Shown: positions 43,832-55,916, numbered from the stretch's first letter. The stretch is DNA of 61,376 nucleotides from Hymenopellis radicata (GCA_015501595.1 JADNRX010000324.1:1-61376); one strand, 5' to 3'. Notes: a model not told the origin generated them from the letters alone. Made by a program: numbers and translations.

Positions 43832-43896
43832 GGCATACGCAAGACGTACAATCGAAAGACTTGGGGGCATATCGCGTGTAGCCCTCGCTCTGGCGG
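43832..43896. repeat. Fragment of proteasome exon 1/intron 1 (copy A)
   Basis: ACGTACAATCGAAAGACTT, CATATCGCGT and CCCTCGCTCTGGCGG repeat the exon 1/intron 1 border of the adjacent beta-6 gene (43530-43600) in the same orientation, with about 9 bp missing. A short local duplication upstream of the gene, repeated in copy B at 57274-57338. Confidence 0.7.
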
Positions 43897-44182
43897 CAGC
43901 AATGGCGTGCGTGCATGGATGTACTCATCCGCATCCGCCGCGATCAAGACGTCCTGAGAGGGTCCGGGCTGGCGTGTTGTCCTCTCGATGGGTGGGAGAG
44001 CGCGTCGTCGTGGGGGCATCCTCCGGGGCACATCTTCGCGGGATGCTCCTCCTACGCGTCGTGTCCTCTCCCTCTTCGCCGGGTGGGTGTTGCTGACTGC
44101 ATGATGGTGGGAAGGAACGAGCGTGGGTCTGTGGCTGTGCTGGTGGGCGACGTCTTGGGAGTGGGTGGAGGAGTGCTCCTTC

Positions 44183-44250
44183 GGGTTGTGGGTGTCTTCA
44201 TGTTGCGGGTGTCTTCATGTTGCGGGTGTCTTCGCGTCACGGGTGTCGCG
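44183..44250. repeat. GGGTGTCTTCATGTTGC minisatellite
   Basis: About three and a half units of a 17-bp repeat (GGGTGTCTTCATGTTGC and variants ending TTCGCGTCAC). Followed at 44303-44375 by two further pairs of short direct repeats, ACAGTTCCTGAAGGGT and CTCCTTATAAGGCA. Also present in copy B at 57625-57692. Confidence 0.75.
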
Positions 44251-44495
44251 TCGCGTGTATTTTAGATGTCGTGTCCCTTCATGATAAGATGACTTCGGCT
44301 AACAGTTCCTGAAGGGTGGATACAGTTCCTGAAGGGTAGGTACTCCTTATAAGGCAGGTAACGCTCCTTATAAGGCAATCTTCTGTGTCCCTGACGCGAG
44401 TGAAGAGAACTTCAACAGCGTTTTCGTCACGTGACTTTTCAAAACTTCAATAAATTCACATTTTTCAACTACAAATTTGACAAATAAAAAAAAAG

Positions 44496-44538
44496 CGCCG
44501 CCTCAACCCTGCATTTTCATGCAATGGTTGAGGTGGCG
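44496..44538. other. Strong hairpin
   Basis: CGCCGCCTCAACCCTGCAT pairs with ATGCAATGGTTGAGGTGGCG across a short T-rich loop, a stem of about 19 bp with a few mismatches, just after an A-run of nine. The same hairpin is at 57938-57980 in copy B. Confidence 0.7.
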
Positions 44539-44559
44539 GTGCAGAATCCAGACGAGAAC

Positions 44560-44780
44560 CAAGTGTGGCGCAGTATCGCATGGTCCTGGAGCGTGTCGGA
44601 CCCGGGTAACAGCTAGTCGACGCGCGTAGTGCCGTGTAGCGCGACCAGGGTCCAGGCGTAACCACACCAAGTGTGGCGCAGTATCAGACGGCCTAGGCGT
44701 ATCGGACCCGGGTATCCTAGTAGTCGCGCCGAATTCCCGTCGCGAGTGTGGCGTAGGCTCGTTCTGAGGACCTAGGTAAC
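44560..44780. repeat. Degenerate short repeats around AGTGTGGCGCAGTATC
   Basis: AGTGTGGCGCAGTATC occurs at about 44562 and 44670, with a shorter AGTGTGGCGTAG at about 44745. CGGACCCGGGTA follows each of the first two at similar distance. Suggests a diverged tandem unit of about 108 bp. Copy B has the same. Confidence 0.6.
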
Positions 44781-46750
44781 CGCGCTAGCACTTGTGTCGC
44801 CTCGTGTAACCCTAATCTAGGACTTACCAAGCTGTTCAACATTCTGAGAGAGCGGTCCTTTGAAGGACAGTTGTCCAGTACGCGACGAGGAGACGATTTG
44901 GGTAACTGCGCACAGCGTGGATCGATCTGAAGACTGAGGGACATTCACCTGAGGCCGTACGAATTGACAGGTGTCGAGGATGTCAACGTGCCGTGGAGAA
45001 TACAGGTGCCGAGCCCTGATAAGAACCTCAGTCTGTCACCCAGTAGAGATGATAGTCTCGAGACGCACCTGATACGCGAATACACCCCCGCCTCCCACGC
45101 TCAAGTCGTTGACGCCGTCAAGGCACGAGTAGTCACGATTCAAGACCTACACAGGTCAAGGTCAATGACGGGCAAGCACATACAGAAGAATGACAACCGA
45201 CAATTAGTGAACCGCATCCAAAAGCGGCAATGACCTCCTCGCGTTGAGGGCGACGGCCTGAGCACGGTCGAGTGCGAGGTCCACGGCGACGACGACGACA
45301 ATGAGAGAACAAGTGAGAGACAAGAACGAGGTTAGAGACGGGCAGCACGACGACATGGTGGGAGGAGAAATGAAAGTGCAAGATGTCGGCAAAGAGGGTT
45401 AAATACCTTCTCGGCTAATTGTCCTCCGCTTTTCAATCGGGCCCCGCGGTGATTCGAGTCACGTATTGACTCCACTGTCACAACAATATTCCAGCAAGAT
45501 CGACCCCATGTCGGATTGATAGTCCTCGCGGAATTCTGAATTTGAGGACACGATTGGAGAGAGCGGTTTCTCTGCTCTCGATTCATATATATATTGTCGT
45601 ACCTCCTGGCTGGTCGTGTCGTCAAGAGAGGTATTCAGTGAGGCGTAATATTTCGAAGGTGGCAGGGGCGAAATGGCGCCACATCGTGTACCACGTAAAT
45701 TGTGGGCGCGGACATAACTTGAGGGTTGAATAAAGCGAGTAAAACCGTTCAACACGATTCAGCGGTGTCTATCAAATCGGAGAATCAAGCGCGGGCTCGC
45801 CATGATAACGGGAAGAGCATTAAATTCAACCAGAGGGTAGGAACAAGAGCTACAAGAGTCGGTCAGGGGAGCCGCCTGAATATTGGAATCACGTCAGTTG
45901 TTGATGATCGAGAATTGGAGAAACCGTCTTGCCTGGGGAACCCCGCTCCAGAAACTGGTCACGCAGGCCTTCACACTATACCCTCGTGATACCCATTCCT
46001 CCCGACAGACGCGGTCCAAGTCGTCGTCATCCTCTAAACGTCTCGCAAGCAAAGGGTACGCTCACCTTCTTTCGAGGCTTTCCAGAGCTGAAGATTTGAT
46101 TCAATCCGCGCTCAATTCGTCCAGAATCGAGTTCAGAAAGCGGCGTCAAGATTCAGAGGAGGAGACAATTGAAGTACAGCAGAGCAGCATTTTAGGGTGT
46201 CGGGACAAGGCATAAGGTCCGTCGCAGTTCAAATTCGCAGTCAAATGCTGAAAAAGCGTCGTCTTGAAGGGACAGGTTTCAGCGCGTCCAAGGTGGGTGT
46301 CCTCGCGATTACAGGTTCCAGGAGCCTCACACAGTCGTTTCAAGAAGGAGAAGAGCAAATTTGGGCAGCGCAGACGCCTAGACAGTTGGACGACATGGGA
46401 GTTCAACGTTGAACACAACGTCGATCACGTTGAGCCGAATACGGCAAGTCCATTTCTTACCTTTGACCATCACATTCAACTTTGCCCCGTCTTTGAAAGC
46501 ACGCGTCGACGGGATTACTGGACTTGTTCTTTGATTGTGAGACCTTGCGAATCGCGAGAAACGGATTAGAAGAGTTACGGCGGCACGTTCTGCTCGCCGC
46601 AGAGGCTTTTGGTTTTGTAAAAGGTGCGTTATTTCAGGCGCGTTTCGAGCTTTCTTTTACTCAAATTCGAACACATTCAGCGGATTTGGTCTTCCTGGCG
46701 GCAGGCTCTCTTTCTCGCGCGCTCTTGCAAATCAAAACTCTTGAGGACAC
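44781..46750. other. Gene-poor part of duplication, copy A
   Basis: Several short frames on both strands (for example 44964-45233 and 45883-46215, plus) without domains, signal peptides or coherent splice joins. I see nothing I can name. Because the same frames appear unchanged in copy B, their openness there is not independent evidence of selection. Confidence 0.4.
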
Positions 46751-47900
46751 GTCGGCGGCTTCGCCGCCTCCTGGACACGCAACGCACACCTAGATGAACT
46801 TCAACAGCGCTCGAACAACGAGGCTGTGAAATATAACGGCGTGGTTTCGCCTCGCCGGCGCGGCTTTTGGGTCTGGTGATATTGTGAGTTTGATCGCATT
46901 TTTGGAGCAGGATAATTGACCTAGATTTGATTAGTTTGACCTGAATTTTGACATCACCTTCGATATACGTACGTCACGTCTATGCGTCGCTGCGTTCAGT
47001 ACAAACTGACAGTTTGATAGAGAACGCGGAGGCGGCTTCGCCGCCTCTCCGCGATGGTGAGATCTCCCTTCGCATCGCGTTAATACCTTCGTTGACATTT
47101 CCTTCAGCCTTCTGCAAACTCTTCCGGCCCTGGAATACGAGATCTTGACCTAGGGCGGCGTGTGGTGTCCTCGCCGGACCGGCTTTTTTTCTGCCAATAT
47201 CGGTGCGTTTTGATCATTTCTTCGTCGGCTATTTTGACGACGATATGCCAGCTTGGCCTCCATTCGGACGTACACCCGGTGAGCATATTTCTCAGCTGTG
47301 CTTCTTTGCATTGAGCGCATATTTCATTAGGGAGAGGAAACGCGGCAGCGGGACGCCACTACCAATACGGCCCTCCGCCTCTGAGGGCCACCAATCTCGG
47401 ATAAACGGGACCATTTGATGGAGATCTGGATCTAGTTGGATTCGGCGGTAATATCGCTCTTGAAAGTTGACCGCGACTCTAATTCGGGTACGTACCTTTA
47501 TCTGCTCGAATTCAAGCGCTAACAACTCGCCTCCCCTTTAGGATATCGACCGCAATGAGCAGCGGCTCAGCGCCGCTGCCCCCGCGTTGCGGGCTTCTCA
47601 CTGCGGTGAGAACCTCGACTCCAGCGAACGATCCCACCACGCTTAGGAAAATCACTTCAAGACGGGCCTAGCCTAGCCCTTGGATCATTTCGGATGAATA
47701 TGTCGCACTGATCCTGATCTGGATCTGAGGAGCTTCTGTTCACAGGACGAATCAGGAAACTTGACGGGGAACTCGTTTAGGTATGTTCACTTTCTATCCC
47801 TGAGCACTGGAGCTAACAGGGAAATTTTCGGGCACGATTACGGTTACAGCGAGCAGCGGCCCAGCGCCGCTGCGCCTGCGCTGCAGGCTTCTCGCTGTTC
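46750..47900. repeat. Cluster of short perfect GC-rich hairpins (copy A)
   Basis: GGCGGCTTCGCCGCC at about 46756 and 47032, GGCCCTCCGCCTCTGAGGGCC at about 47371, GCAGCGGCTCAGCGCCGCTGC at about 47559, CCCGCGTTGCGGG at about 47580, CTCACTGCGGTGAG at about 47598 and CAGCGGCCCAGCGCCGCTG at about 47854. Each is a small self-complementary stem of 5-7 bp. Mirrored in copy B from about 60192 to the end of the window. Confidence 0.75.
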
Positions 47901-50900
47901 CTCAAACTTGGACATCAACCGTTGCGCCACACTTCGACATTAACTTGGACGTGGCCGGACTTCTTGGGGACGCGGTCTTTTCTGATGCGCGCACCAACGA
48001 CTACTGTTGCGGACGCTTTCACACCCGCGACTCAGGATCCTTCGTTCGAGTTTACACCCATAAGGTTCGTGTCTTCATTTGTGCTCAATCATTTTCCAGC
48101 GTTAACTCATTTGTAGATGGTATCAGCGGCGATAAAGTCGCCGTATCGTCTCCGTGTGACGTATATCGGTCGCTTGATTCTGCGCTGTTTCGGCAGGGGA
48201 ATTCATTTGGCTTGAACGATATCGCGCCGTGGCGATGCCCATTCATTACCTTTTAATTCGTGTTAGCGTAGCCATTTGCATGTAGACTACGACCCCAATA
48301 AATCTCACTTGAACCAAATTTTTTTTGTCTGAAAGTAAGCAAAGTGAAGCCGACTTGTTAACCTACCCTTCAAAAAGTGTTGATTGGACTCAAGTATGAA
48401 ATCTGCACCGTAAAATTAGACATGGAAGAGGCTGTTAAAAGTATCCATAATAGTGTAGAAAGTACGGTACAGTATCCTACTAAAACATGGTGAAGACCCA
48501 AACCCGGAGAAATCGACGGACTTACCGTTAGACCAAATGTCAACGTTACGAGAAAGTCAGTACTGCCGAAACCCCAAATACTAACTTCTTGAAAACTTCC
48601 TTCCAGGGCGACCAAGAGACCCACACGATCGATAGTCTGAACCCTGGACATGATGTCCGTGGAGTCACCAGGACGATATCCCGTGTTCATGGCAGGATAT
48701 TTCCTCCGCTCATCCAGCGGGTATGTTCAACTGGGTTGTCGTTCTAGACATCCTAGGTGCCCGGAATTGGCGGGAAAATACCGTCTATGAAGTGTCCGAT
48801 CCAGCCCAGGCAACGCCAAGTGATCGGTAGAACTTGACAGCGAACCACGACCATCCCGATCTTGCGACGCTTACACTAACACGCCCCCTTGCTATACCAC
48901 TCTCTGGCGACTCTATGGGACCTAAATTTACCTGGATGCTGCTGTGCGGCTTACGTAATATCAATTCCGACGGTGGTTGGACTGCTGAACGCGCTTTGAC
49001 TCCGACTTTTCGCGTCTGCGCCTCAGCGAGGCGTACAGGACCCTGACAATCGATAGCACGAGGATTTCTCGAACCCTGTGACGTGTCTGGGGCCTCGACA
49101 ATCTTATCTCGACTCTGGCGGACGCGGGGAAATGACGCAAGGTGTCGTTCTCCTCCTCCATCCCTCCGACACTGTTGGTGAATTCGCGTTTCCCGCCCAA
49201 GCTGGCCCGATCTTGCGACTAGGTGGCGTGTATATACTTTGCCTAGACCTATTACTGGTGTCAGCTTGGCCGTAATTCACATTTACACGGCAATATTCCT
49301 AAATTCAATGTGGCACTCCCGAGGTTCGTACCTTTTTCCATGGTTCAGTCATTTCAATTTCACCATGTGATATTCTATCAGGACGTAAACTGCGACTTCC
49401 GTCCCCTCCCAGACCGGTGGAGATTCGCGTTGCGCATCTCCGCCTCAATAAACCAATGGGTGAGTTTTCACTTCTCCGTTTTTCAAACGGTTCCTTCTGA
49501 CTCCTTCCATCAGACGTCAGGGTTGTCCCTTGAAACCGCTCCACTCCTCTTGGCACGGGAAGATCTACAGGAATACGATGGGAGACTTGATACTGTGTAT
49601 TCTCGATACCGGGACAAGTCTCACTGGTTTTCGTCCTCTCAGTTAAAGTGGGGCCCGACAAGTTTTGTAACTCGAAGTTCATACTCGAAGGTGAGATATT
49701 TACGCCGCTGTTACGCGTTCAGGGAGGTTAATTCGCGTAGGACGCTGGAAACGGGTTCCCGTGGCGTGCAAATAATTAGTTGCAAGTTCCGGACTTTTCG
49801 CCTCATCCAATGTTCCTCGATCACGGCGCCCGTTTACTTCGGCCCATTTACGTCTTGCTCGGGGTCTCTGCCTTTCGAAATGGGATAAAAGGCGAGGAAA
49901 TTCCACCAAAGTCATCATCACCCACTTCCTTTCCCTTCTCGTCTCTCCTTCTCTCTCATTTCTTCTGCTCGTTCTATTCAGCCATCTGGAGACGCCTCTA
50001 TCGTTCCAGAGATGCGCTTGTCGTCGCCGCCGACGTTCTTGCCATCGCCATCCCGACGCGTCTAAAAGCGTGACCGGCGCTTAACCCGTTGATGGTCACG
50101 GGTTAGCTTCCTTCCTCCTCCCACCACCATCTCACCTTATTGATTCGCTCTTGTCCCAGATACCTCGCCTTCTCGACGTCGTTTCTCATGGCGTTCAACG
50201 CTCTGGTATGTCGTCTACAGTCTGCCGTGGTCGACGAGCTCGCTGAACAGTTTTTCCCGCAGACTTTCTTGTCCCTCTGGTGCCTCTACAACGAAGAATG
50301 AGGCGGGATCGACGGCGCTGTCGTCGCGGTAGATGGACGGTACGTCGAGGTCGTCTTTCCAGTCACTATGTTTCCTGTGCTCATCGTTCAGTAGGTATCA
50401 ACTCGTTCTTCAAGCCATCGCATTCGTATCACTCCCACGTCGGGCACTTCATTCCGCATCTCCGGACTCGACACCGCCGGCGACCATTCCACAACTCGTC
50501 TTTTGTCTCATGCGGTAGCCAGGATTTCGTGGTCGACTTTGTTTTCAACATTGGGTACGTTCCGCGTTATTCATTATCCGCCCCCTCTTGAACCAAGTCC
50601 TCATCGTAGTGCCGTCTTCTTTGCACCGACGCCAGGCCTTGATACCAGAAATAGATGGGGACTACGACGATGAACTTGGAGGAGACGTGACTTCGGGATG
50701 CAGTTGAAAAGGTGCACTGTCTTGTCCCGACATGTTCCTCGTTCGCTGACTGTCTGTAGCTTCGACTATGCAGCCCTGTGGATGGCTTAAACCTAAGCTT
50801 GGTCAAAGACGCCGTCTTCGGGATTCGGGAAACAAGGTGAGCTGGATGTGCCAGTTCCTATACATATCGACTGACAATGCTCGAAGACCAACCTTCCACG

Positions 50901-51029
50901 ACGCGCTCACGACTCCTCACAATACGGACGCCGCGCCATTACCTTCAAGAGATGGGCGCTTGCTGACGGCCTTCGATTCGAACGGTCGAGTCTATAAGGA
51001 CCGCCGTCTGCTTTTCGAGGCATCAGTTC

Positions 51030-51637
51030 ACTTGGCTACATGCCGGTGAACCACAGTTTGGCTACACGCCGACTGTACGATCATATGTCCTTCAAGTCAT
51101 CATTGTACCTACCGGTGCGTTGTTCAAGTTGGTCACAAAGCCGTCAACTAACCACTCGTTTCAGACATCATCGCGTAAGTGTCCCGGATGACACTCGACC
51201 GGTAAGTTGACGCGTTGTTGACTTGGGTCTTGACTCAATCATTCATGCATAGACTCGCTTGATTTCGGCGTAACTCTGCCACCATGCTCGCGCGCCGACG
51301 AGCTAACACAACCGAATAAATCCCTTCAGAAATGGGCCGACGTCTCCTAGAGCGATTCTCGACAGTCATTCTTACTCGCGACTGTCGTCTACTTCGCCGT
51401 GGGTGAGTAGTCTTCATGTTTCCTATCGACTCTGACAATTGATGGATTCCCTTTTTACAGGCCGTGTTCGCTCAAGGACCATTACTGTTGTGTTCGCTTT
51501 GATGACCGTTCTGCCCCGTAAGTGTTATCTTACCTGTAAGTAGAATTGATACTGATATTCTGAACAGTCGCTATCGACGTCTCAATACACTTGGCTTCGT
51601 GCCGGTGACTGACAGTTTGGCTTCGTGCCGGCTGAGC
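51030..51637. repeat. Pair of related 46-50 bp repeats
   Basis: CACTTGGCT-C-TGCCGGTGA...ACAGTTTGGCT-C--GCCG is found at 51030-51076 and again at 51588-51637; each is itself a diverged duplicate of TTGGCT(A/T)C(A/G)(T/C)GCCG. Function unknown. Confidence 0.6.
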
Positions 51638-52194
51638 GATGAACCCTTGGTCTTTCGCAGTCGCAGATATTCGTACATCTATGACCGACGACTCTGTGGC
51701 AGAAGGATTTCCGCCTGAAGGATCTGGTGTGAACATGCCTGGTAAGTAAAATCTGCCATCTTAGTTCCTCGCGGCTGAATTGTCACTCGCGCTACAGAAC
51801 CCTTGAGTGCTTTCGCGTATGGCGTACGATCTTCTTCGCGCAGGTCGGCGCCGACTTGGAGTGTTGTTACCTGTAAGTAAGTATTGACAAGTTTGCCATT
51901 TTCTGATCGTTTCATTCACAGCAGTCGACTCTGGTTACGTGAACGAGGCACCCAGACGTGCTCCAGGTGATCGCGGGCCAGCCTTTCAATTTCCATAGCT
52001 TAGCTATGCACCCCCCGGCCTGGAGAGCACCTCGAGTTCAAGTCCCCCCAAGTAAGTTTCTATTTTTAGGCTAGCGTGTGCTCCAACTGACGACGTCTCC
52101 TCAAGGGATACTTCCCGCCGCCGCCAAGTTGAAGAGGGAAGGCGCGGGAGGGCATGTCCCCCACCCGTCCCACGAAGAGGGCGAGGATGTCTCC

Positions 52195-52330
52195 CCGGAT
52201 GGGAGTGGCATCCTCTAGGGCGCGTCTTCCTCATAGCATGTCTTCCTGGGAGTGTCTCCCTCGGAGCATGTCTTCCTCGGGAGTGTCTCCTCCCGAGGAC
52301 GCATCTCCGCGGGGTGTATGTGAAGAGGTG
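52195..52330. repeat. GAGTGTCTCC/GCATGTCTTCC minisatellite
   Basis: Alternating units such as GCATGTCTTCCTCGGGAGTG and GTGTCTCCCTCGGAGCATG repeat about every 35 bp, with inverted pieces (CTCGGGAG / CTCCCGAG). Ends about 60 bp before the left border of duplication copy B. Confidence 0.7.
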
Positions 52331-52388
52331 TCGCCGCCTCATATCGTGGGGGGAGGAGACGCGCGCACTTGAGGGCGAGATGGTGGGT

Positions 52389-53565
52389 AACGACGACTAG
52401 CACGACTTCAACTTCCTCGTCTTCCAGTTCGTCCTCCAGCAGTTCCTCCACGCAGTCGTCCGCTAGCTCGACTTTGACCTCGGCGACGAGCAGCACCACA
52501 AGCAGCAGCAGCAGCACAACCACCAGCTTGTCCTCTTCAGCTCAGGTTACAGTGACCACCGACGCTGGCGGAGGCGAAGTCACTGTAACCCATATCATCC
52601 CGGTTACTCCCAGCGTGAGCAGCAGCGCATCTGCGGATAGTTCAACTAGCAACAGTGACGGTGGGTGAGTGATCGAATGTTCACTTCTTTACGCCACGAT
52701 CGTTGACTGTATATTCTCCAGCTTCTTTAACAATACCGGTGCAGTCGCTGGTGTTTTCACCGTCGTTGGTCTTATTGCCGTCGCGATATTGGTCGTCCTT
52801 GTCACGACTACCCTTCGCCGCCGCCGTGCTCGCCGCTACGACCGCGAGCTTGCAGAAGCAGCCGTCAGTGGACCCGCTCCCATCTACCTCGATGACAATG
52901 ACAACGACAACTATGGCGCTGGCCGAACTGGCGGCCCGTATTCCGACGTGTCTAGTCACGGCACCTACGCGCAGCATCCCATGTCCGCGGAAAGCTTCAA
53001 CATGCACAAGATCGGTGCTGGTGCGGCTGGCGTAGGCGTCCAGAGGCAGCGATCAATGGGTGCCTGGGCCGGCGTTGGCGAGGGTGCAAACCCGTATCCC
53101 GCATTTGCCATGCCCCAGACATACCAGCCCCAACAGCAACAGTCGTACCAGCCTTACGAATACGAGCAACAGCATCAGCAGGCCTACGACGGGTATGACC
53201 AGCAGCAGCCGCAGCAGTACGCGAACCAAGCCCCCCAAAACCAGGTCGCATACGACGCGTACAGTGACGGACATGGCGGTGTCGCCTACAGCGAAGGACA
53301 CGGCGGCAACTCCCCACCTCCCCCGGACCTTTCGCGGACCCCGTCGAAATCTCTGTTAAATACAACACCTCCCCTACCTTCCTCCGACTCACCCCCGAGC
53401 GAGAGCTATGCAGCTCACTACGCTTCCCCTGTGGGAGGTGCCTCATCTGGCAGCGCAACTGGTCATCTGCCCAACCCATATGATGATCAGGATCCCGACA
53501 GCGATGGATACGACAGTGGTGACGACGCCGGAAAACCCAAAGTACTGAAGGTCGCCAACGAGTAA
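52389..53565 (+). pseudogene. Ser/Thr-rich single-pass membrane protein, copy B (5'-truncated)
   Basis: Same gene as copy A, with the coding tail intact. Exons up to 52664 and 52722-53565 (57-nt intron) run through the Ser-rich stretch, the transmembrane helix and the full tail to KPKVLKVANE. The C-run that is short in copy A has the full length here (NSPPPPDLSRTPSKS). The 5' part, including any signal peptide and about 40 codons of Ser/Thr-rich sequence present in A, is cut off by the duplication border at 52389. The in-frame ATG at 52369 (MRARWWV) belongs to unrelated flank and gives no signal peptide. A protein from this copy would not be secreted normally. Confidence 0.75.
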
Positions 53566-54522
53566 TTGGACTGCGGTAACTGGACTGCATGCCTTATATT
53601 GCTCAAGTTACATACCCCAGAGACACTTACTTTCCTTCACACTTGTTTCTCTTGTGTTTTTAGTTATTGTTAATTCACTATTTACCTGTTGATATGTGGG
53701 CTGCTGTAGTTTTATGTGATTCGGTATCGAGTGTTGTGTTCCTGCTCTTATGAAACATTTGTTCGATGACTGGGATGATGATACCAGCGATTGTCGCTTC
53801 AATCGCAGTGTGCACCACACATGTGTCCAGTCACATGCCGTCCACGTTAACTTGAGCGCCACTTGCGAATCTCGCGCTTGGTGGGCACTGGTCCTGCCCT
53901 GGAAACCAGCAACGGACAACCCCAGTGATAGAGCGCACCACGAGACACCGCATGAGCACAAAAGATGGTAGCGTTGTACATATAAGTACGAGAAGAAATA
54001 AGTAGAAGATGACGGGCGTAAGCACCCATACTGAGTGTAATCACATATCAGCACCATCCTGCCCTCATCGTCTCGAAGGGGTTCCAGGCATGCACAGCAG
54101 CATATATCAAACACTCAAACACCAATCGTGGATTCTGATTCGTGATGTACTGACAGTGAGGAATGCTACTAGTGGTCCAGTAGTGGAATGTTGCCGCGTT
54201 GACAATCCGCGTTCATGCCCTCGCAGAGAATACATGTGCCGCAGCCCAGCCTTCGTCTGCCTCGCTACACGAGCAGCCAAGGTGCACGACGAAACAACAA
54301 ACTCCCGTTGTCCAACGCAGGGCGCCTAACTCATGTCGATGGACCATCGCAGGACACCAAGTGTCGATTACCCCGCTACACAAGCTCGACACCACCAAAA
54401 AACCCTACCCTCGCTACTCGAGCAGCCGAGGTCCAAGCCATGAATCTCAAGAGCACAAGAGTACAAGATAGTAGCCTTGTTCGTAGACTATGGGAGAGTG
54501 ATGCACGTCGATGGTCAGCTGG

Positions 54523-54813
54523 TGTTACGCCGTTGGAGGAAGTTCGGAGATCGGAGAATGATGCGTCGGCACGCCGGCATTGCCCGACGTTACATGGTTG
54601 CGCCACATAAGAACAATCTCGAAACGGGCCAATCTCGATAGGCCAACTATTATGTTGTGTTGCTGCTCTTATGAAACATTTGTTCGATGTTCGTCAGCTG
54701 TGTTGGAGGAAGCTCGGAGAATGATGCGTCGGCACGCCGGCATCGCCCGACGTTATTTTGCGCTGCGCCACATAAGAACAATCTCGATACGGGCCAATCC
54801 CAATAAGCCAAGT
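54523..54813. repeat. Tandem repeat (copy B equivalent of 41080-41370)
   Basis: Same two-unit structure as in copy A, starting TTGGAGGAAGTTCGGAGATC and TTGGAGGAAGCTCGGAG. Confidence 0.8.
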
Positions 54814-55279
54814 CTTTGGTCTTCGGGAGTTAGTTAATGCAGAGGTCATCGAACTCAAGTGATACTGCTTTCGGAGCCAAGATAACAACCGTAGCCTTTC
54901 AAGATGCCGTTAACCTCAAACTTGGTTCACGCTGAGTTACTATATCCAAATGCGTGTAATCTCGTCGGTTGAACAGCCAGCGGTAAGTACGGTCGTTCAG
55001 ACTGTTGCCGGTCAGGTGAAAGATTGAACGAATCGTCATTGAGTTGTGTGGCCGAAGATGATCCCACGAGGACGAGTACTTCGCATCCGAGTGTGGCCTC
55101 GACGTTGCGGTCCGAAGAAACATGCATCAGAGGGCCTGTTACCACGCGCTCGACGCAAGGTGTCTTGGCTTCCCGAAAGTCAAGGTGACCTCCGGCTACT
55201 ACACACGTCCACGTCCTGCCAATGATTTCCTGCACAGTATGGCTCTATTTTTGAGGTCGTCGGATCCTAGCCTCAGCGA

Positions 55280-55795
55280 AGGCGGATGCACTATGAGCCA
55301 CATAGCAAAACCCATCGGCAAGACGATAGTCTGTCGAAACAAGGTTCAATTGTATCAGTGCATTATCAGCTCTCATCTGCAATTCAAGTGTCGGTCCGAA
55401 AGAAAAGGAGAGGTCAAACGCGGTGGAATACCGGGTCCGTTCATCGCACCAGGGCTTCTCTAACAACAGGCGTCGCGGAACAGTGGCGCATAAAACAGCA
55501 ATTTGGTGCACGCAGAAGGTGTGCATGTCTACTTGCAGTATTTACAGCGAAGGCGGACGCACTATGAGCCATAGACAAACCCATCGGCAAGACGATAGCC
55601 TGACGAAGCAAGGTTCACTTGTATTAGTGCATTATTAGCTCTCATCTGTAATTCTAGTGTCTGAAAGAAAAGGTCAAACGCGGTGGAATACCGGGTCCGG
55701 TCATCGAACCATGGTTTCTGGCATCGCGGAACAGTGGCAGATAAAAACAGCAATTTGGAGTACACAGCAGGTGTATGCAGTATTTACATTGACAA
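55280..55795. repeat. Tandem repeat (copy B equivalent of 41841-42358)
   Basis: Units 55280-55550 and 55551-55795. Compared with copy A the units differ by several short indels, so these repeats are among the most diverged parts of the duplication. Confidence 0.8.
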
Positions 55796-55916
55796 GAAAG
55801 GACAATTCTATATCGAAAACTATTATCCGAATGGAAAATACATGGGATGAAAGCGTAGTATCAGTTGTCCATGGACATCACGAGGAAAGCGTTTTATTAC
55901 AGGATCAGAACAAAAT

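Larger units (their letters stand above)
37618..47935. repeat. Copy A of a roughly 10-kb direct duplication
   Basis: Matches 52389-61376 in the same orientation. Homology starts at AACGACGACTAGC inside the Ser-rich gene and still continues when the window ends opposite 47935. Copy A is longer because of two insertions (39022-39399 and 39444-40342). Up to about 43.58 kb the copies differ by scattered substitutions and small indels; beyond that I saw only one difference, a T-run at about 47233. Confidence 0.95.
47936..52388. other. Spacer between the two duplication copies, no gene named
   Basis: The only sizeable frame is 49310-49888 (plus, 192 codons), which contains an in-frame intron-like stretch (GTGAGT...CATCAG) joining SASINQW to TSGLSLETAPLLLA; no family recognised. 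A frame at about 50189-50302 (MAFNALVCRLQSAVVDELAE) followed by GGIDGAVVAVDGRYVEVVFP looks protein-like but is broken. Probably an old, decayed element or gene. Confidence 0.35.

Noticed and set aside
46750..47900. CRISPR-like array
   Set aside because: Hairpins differ in sequence and spacing, and the DNA is clearly eukaryotic.
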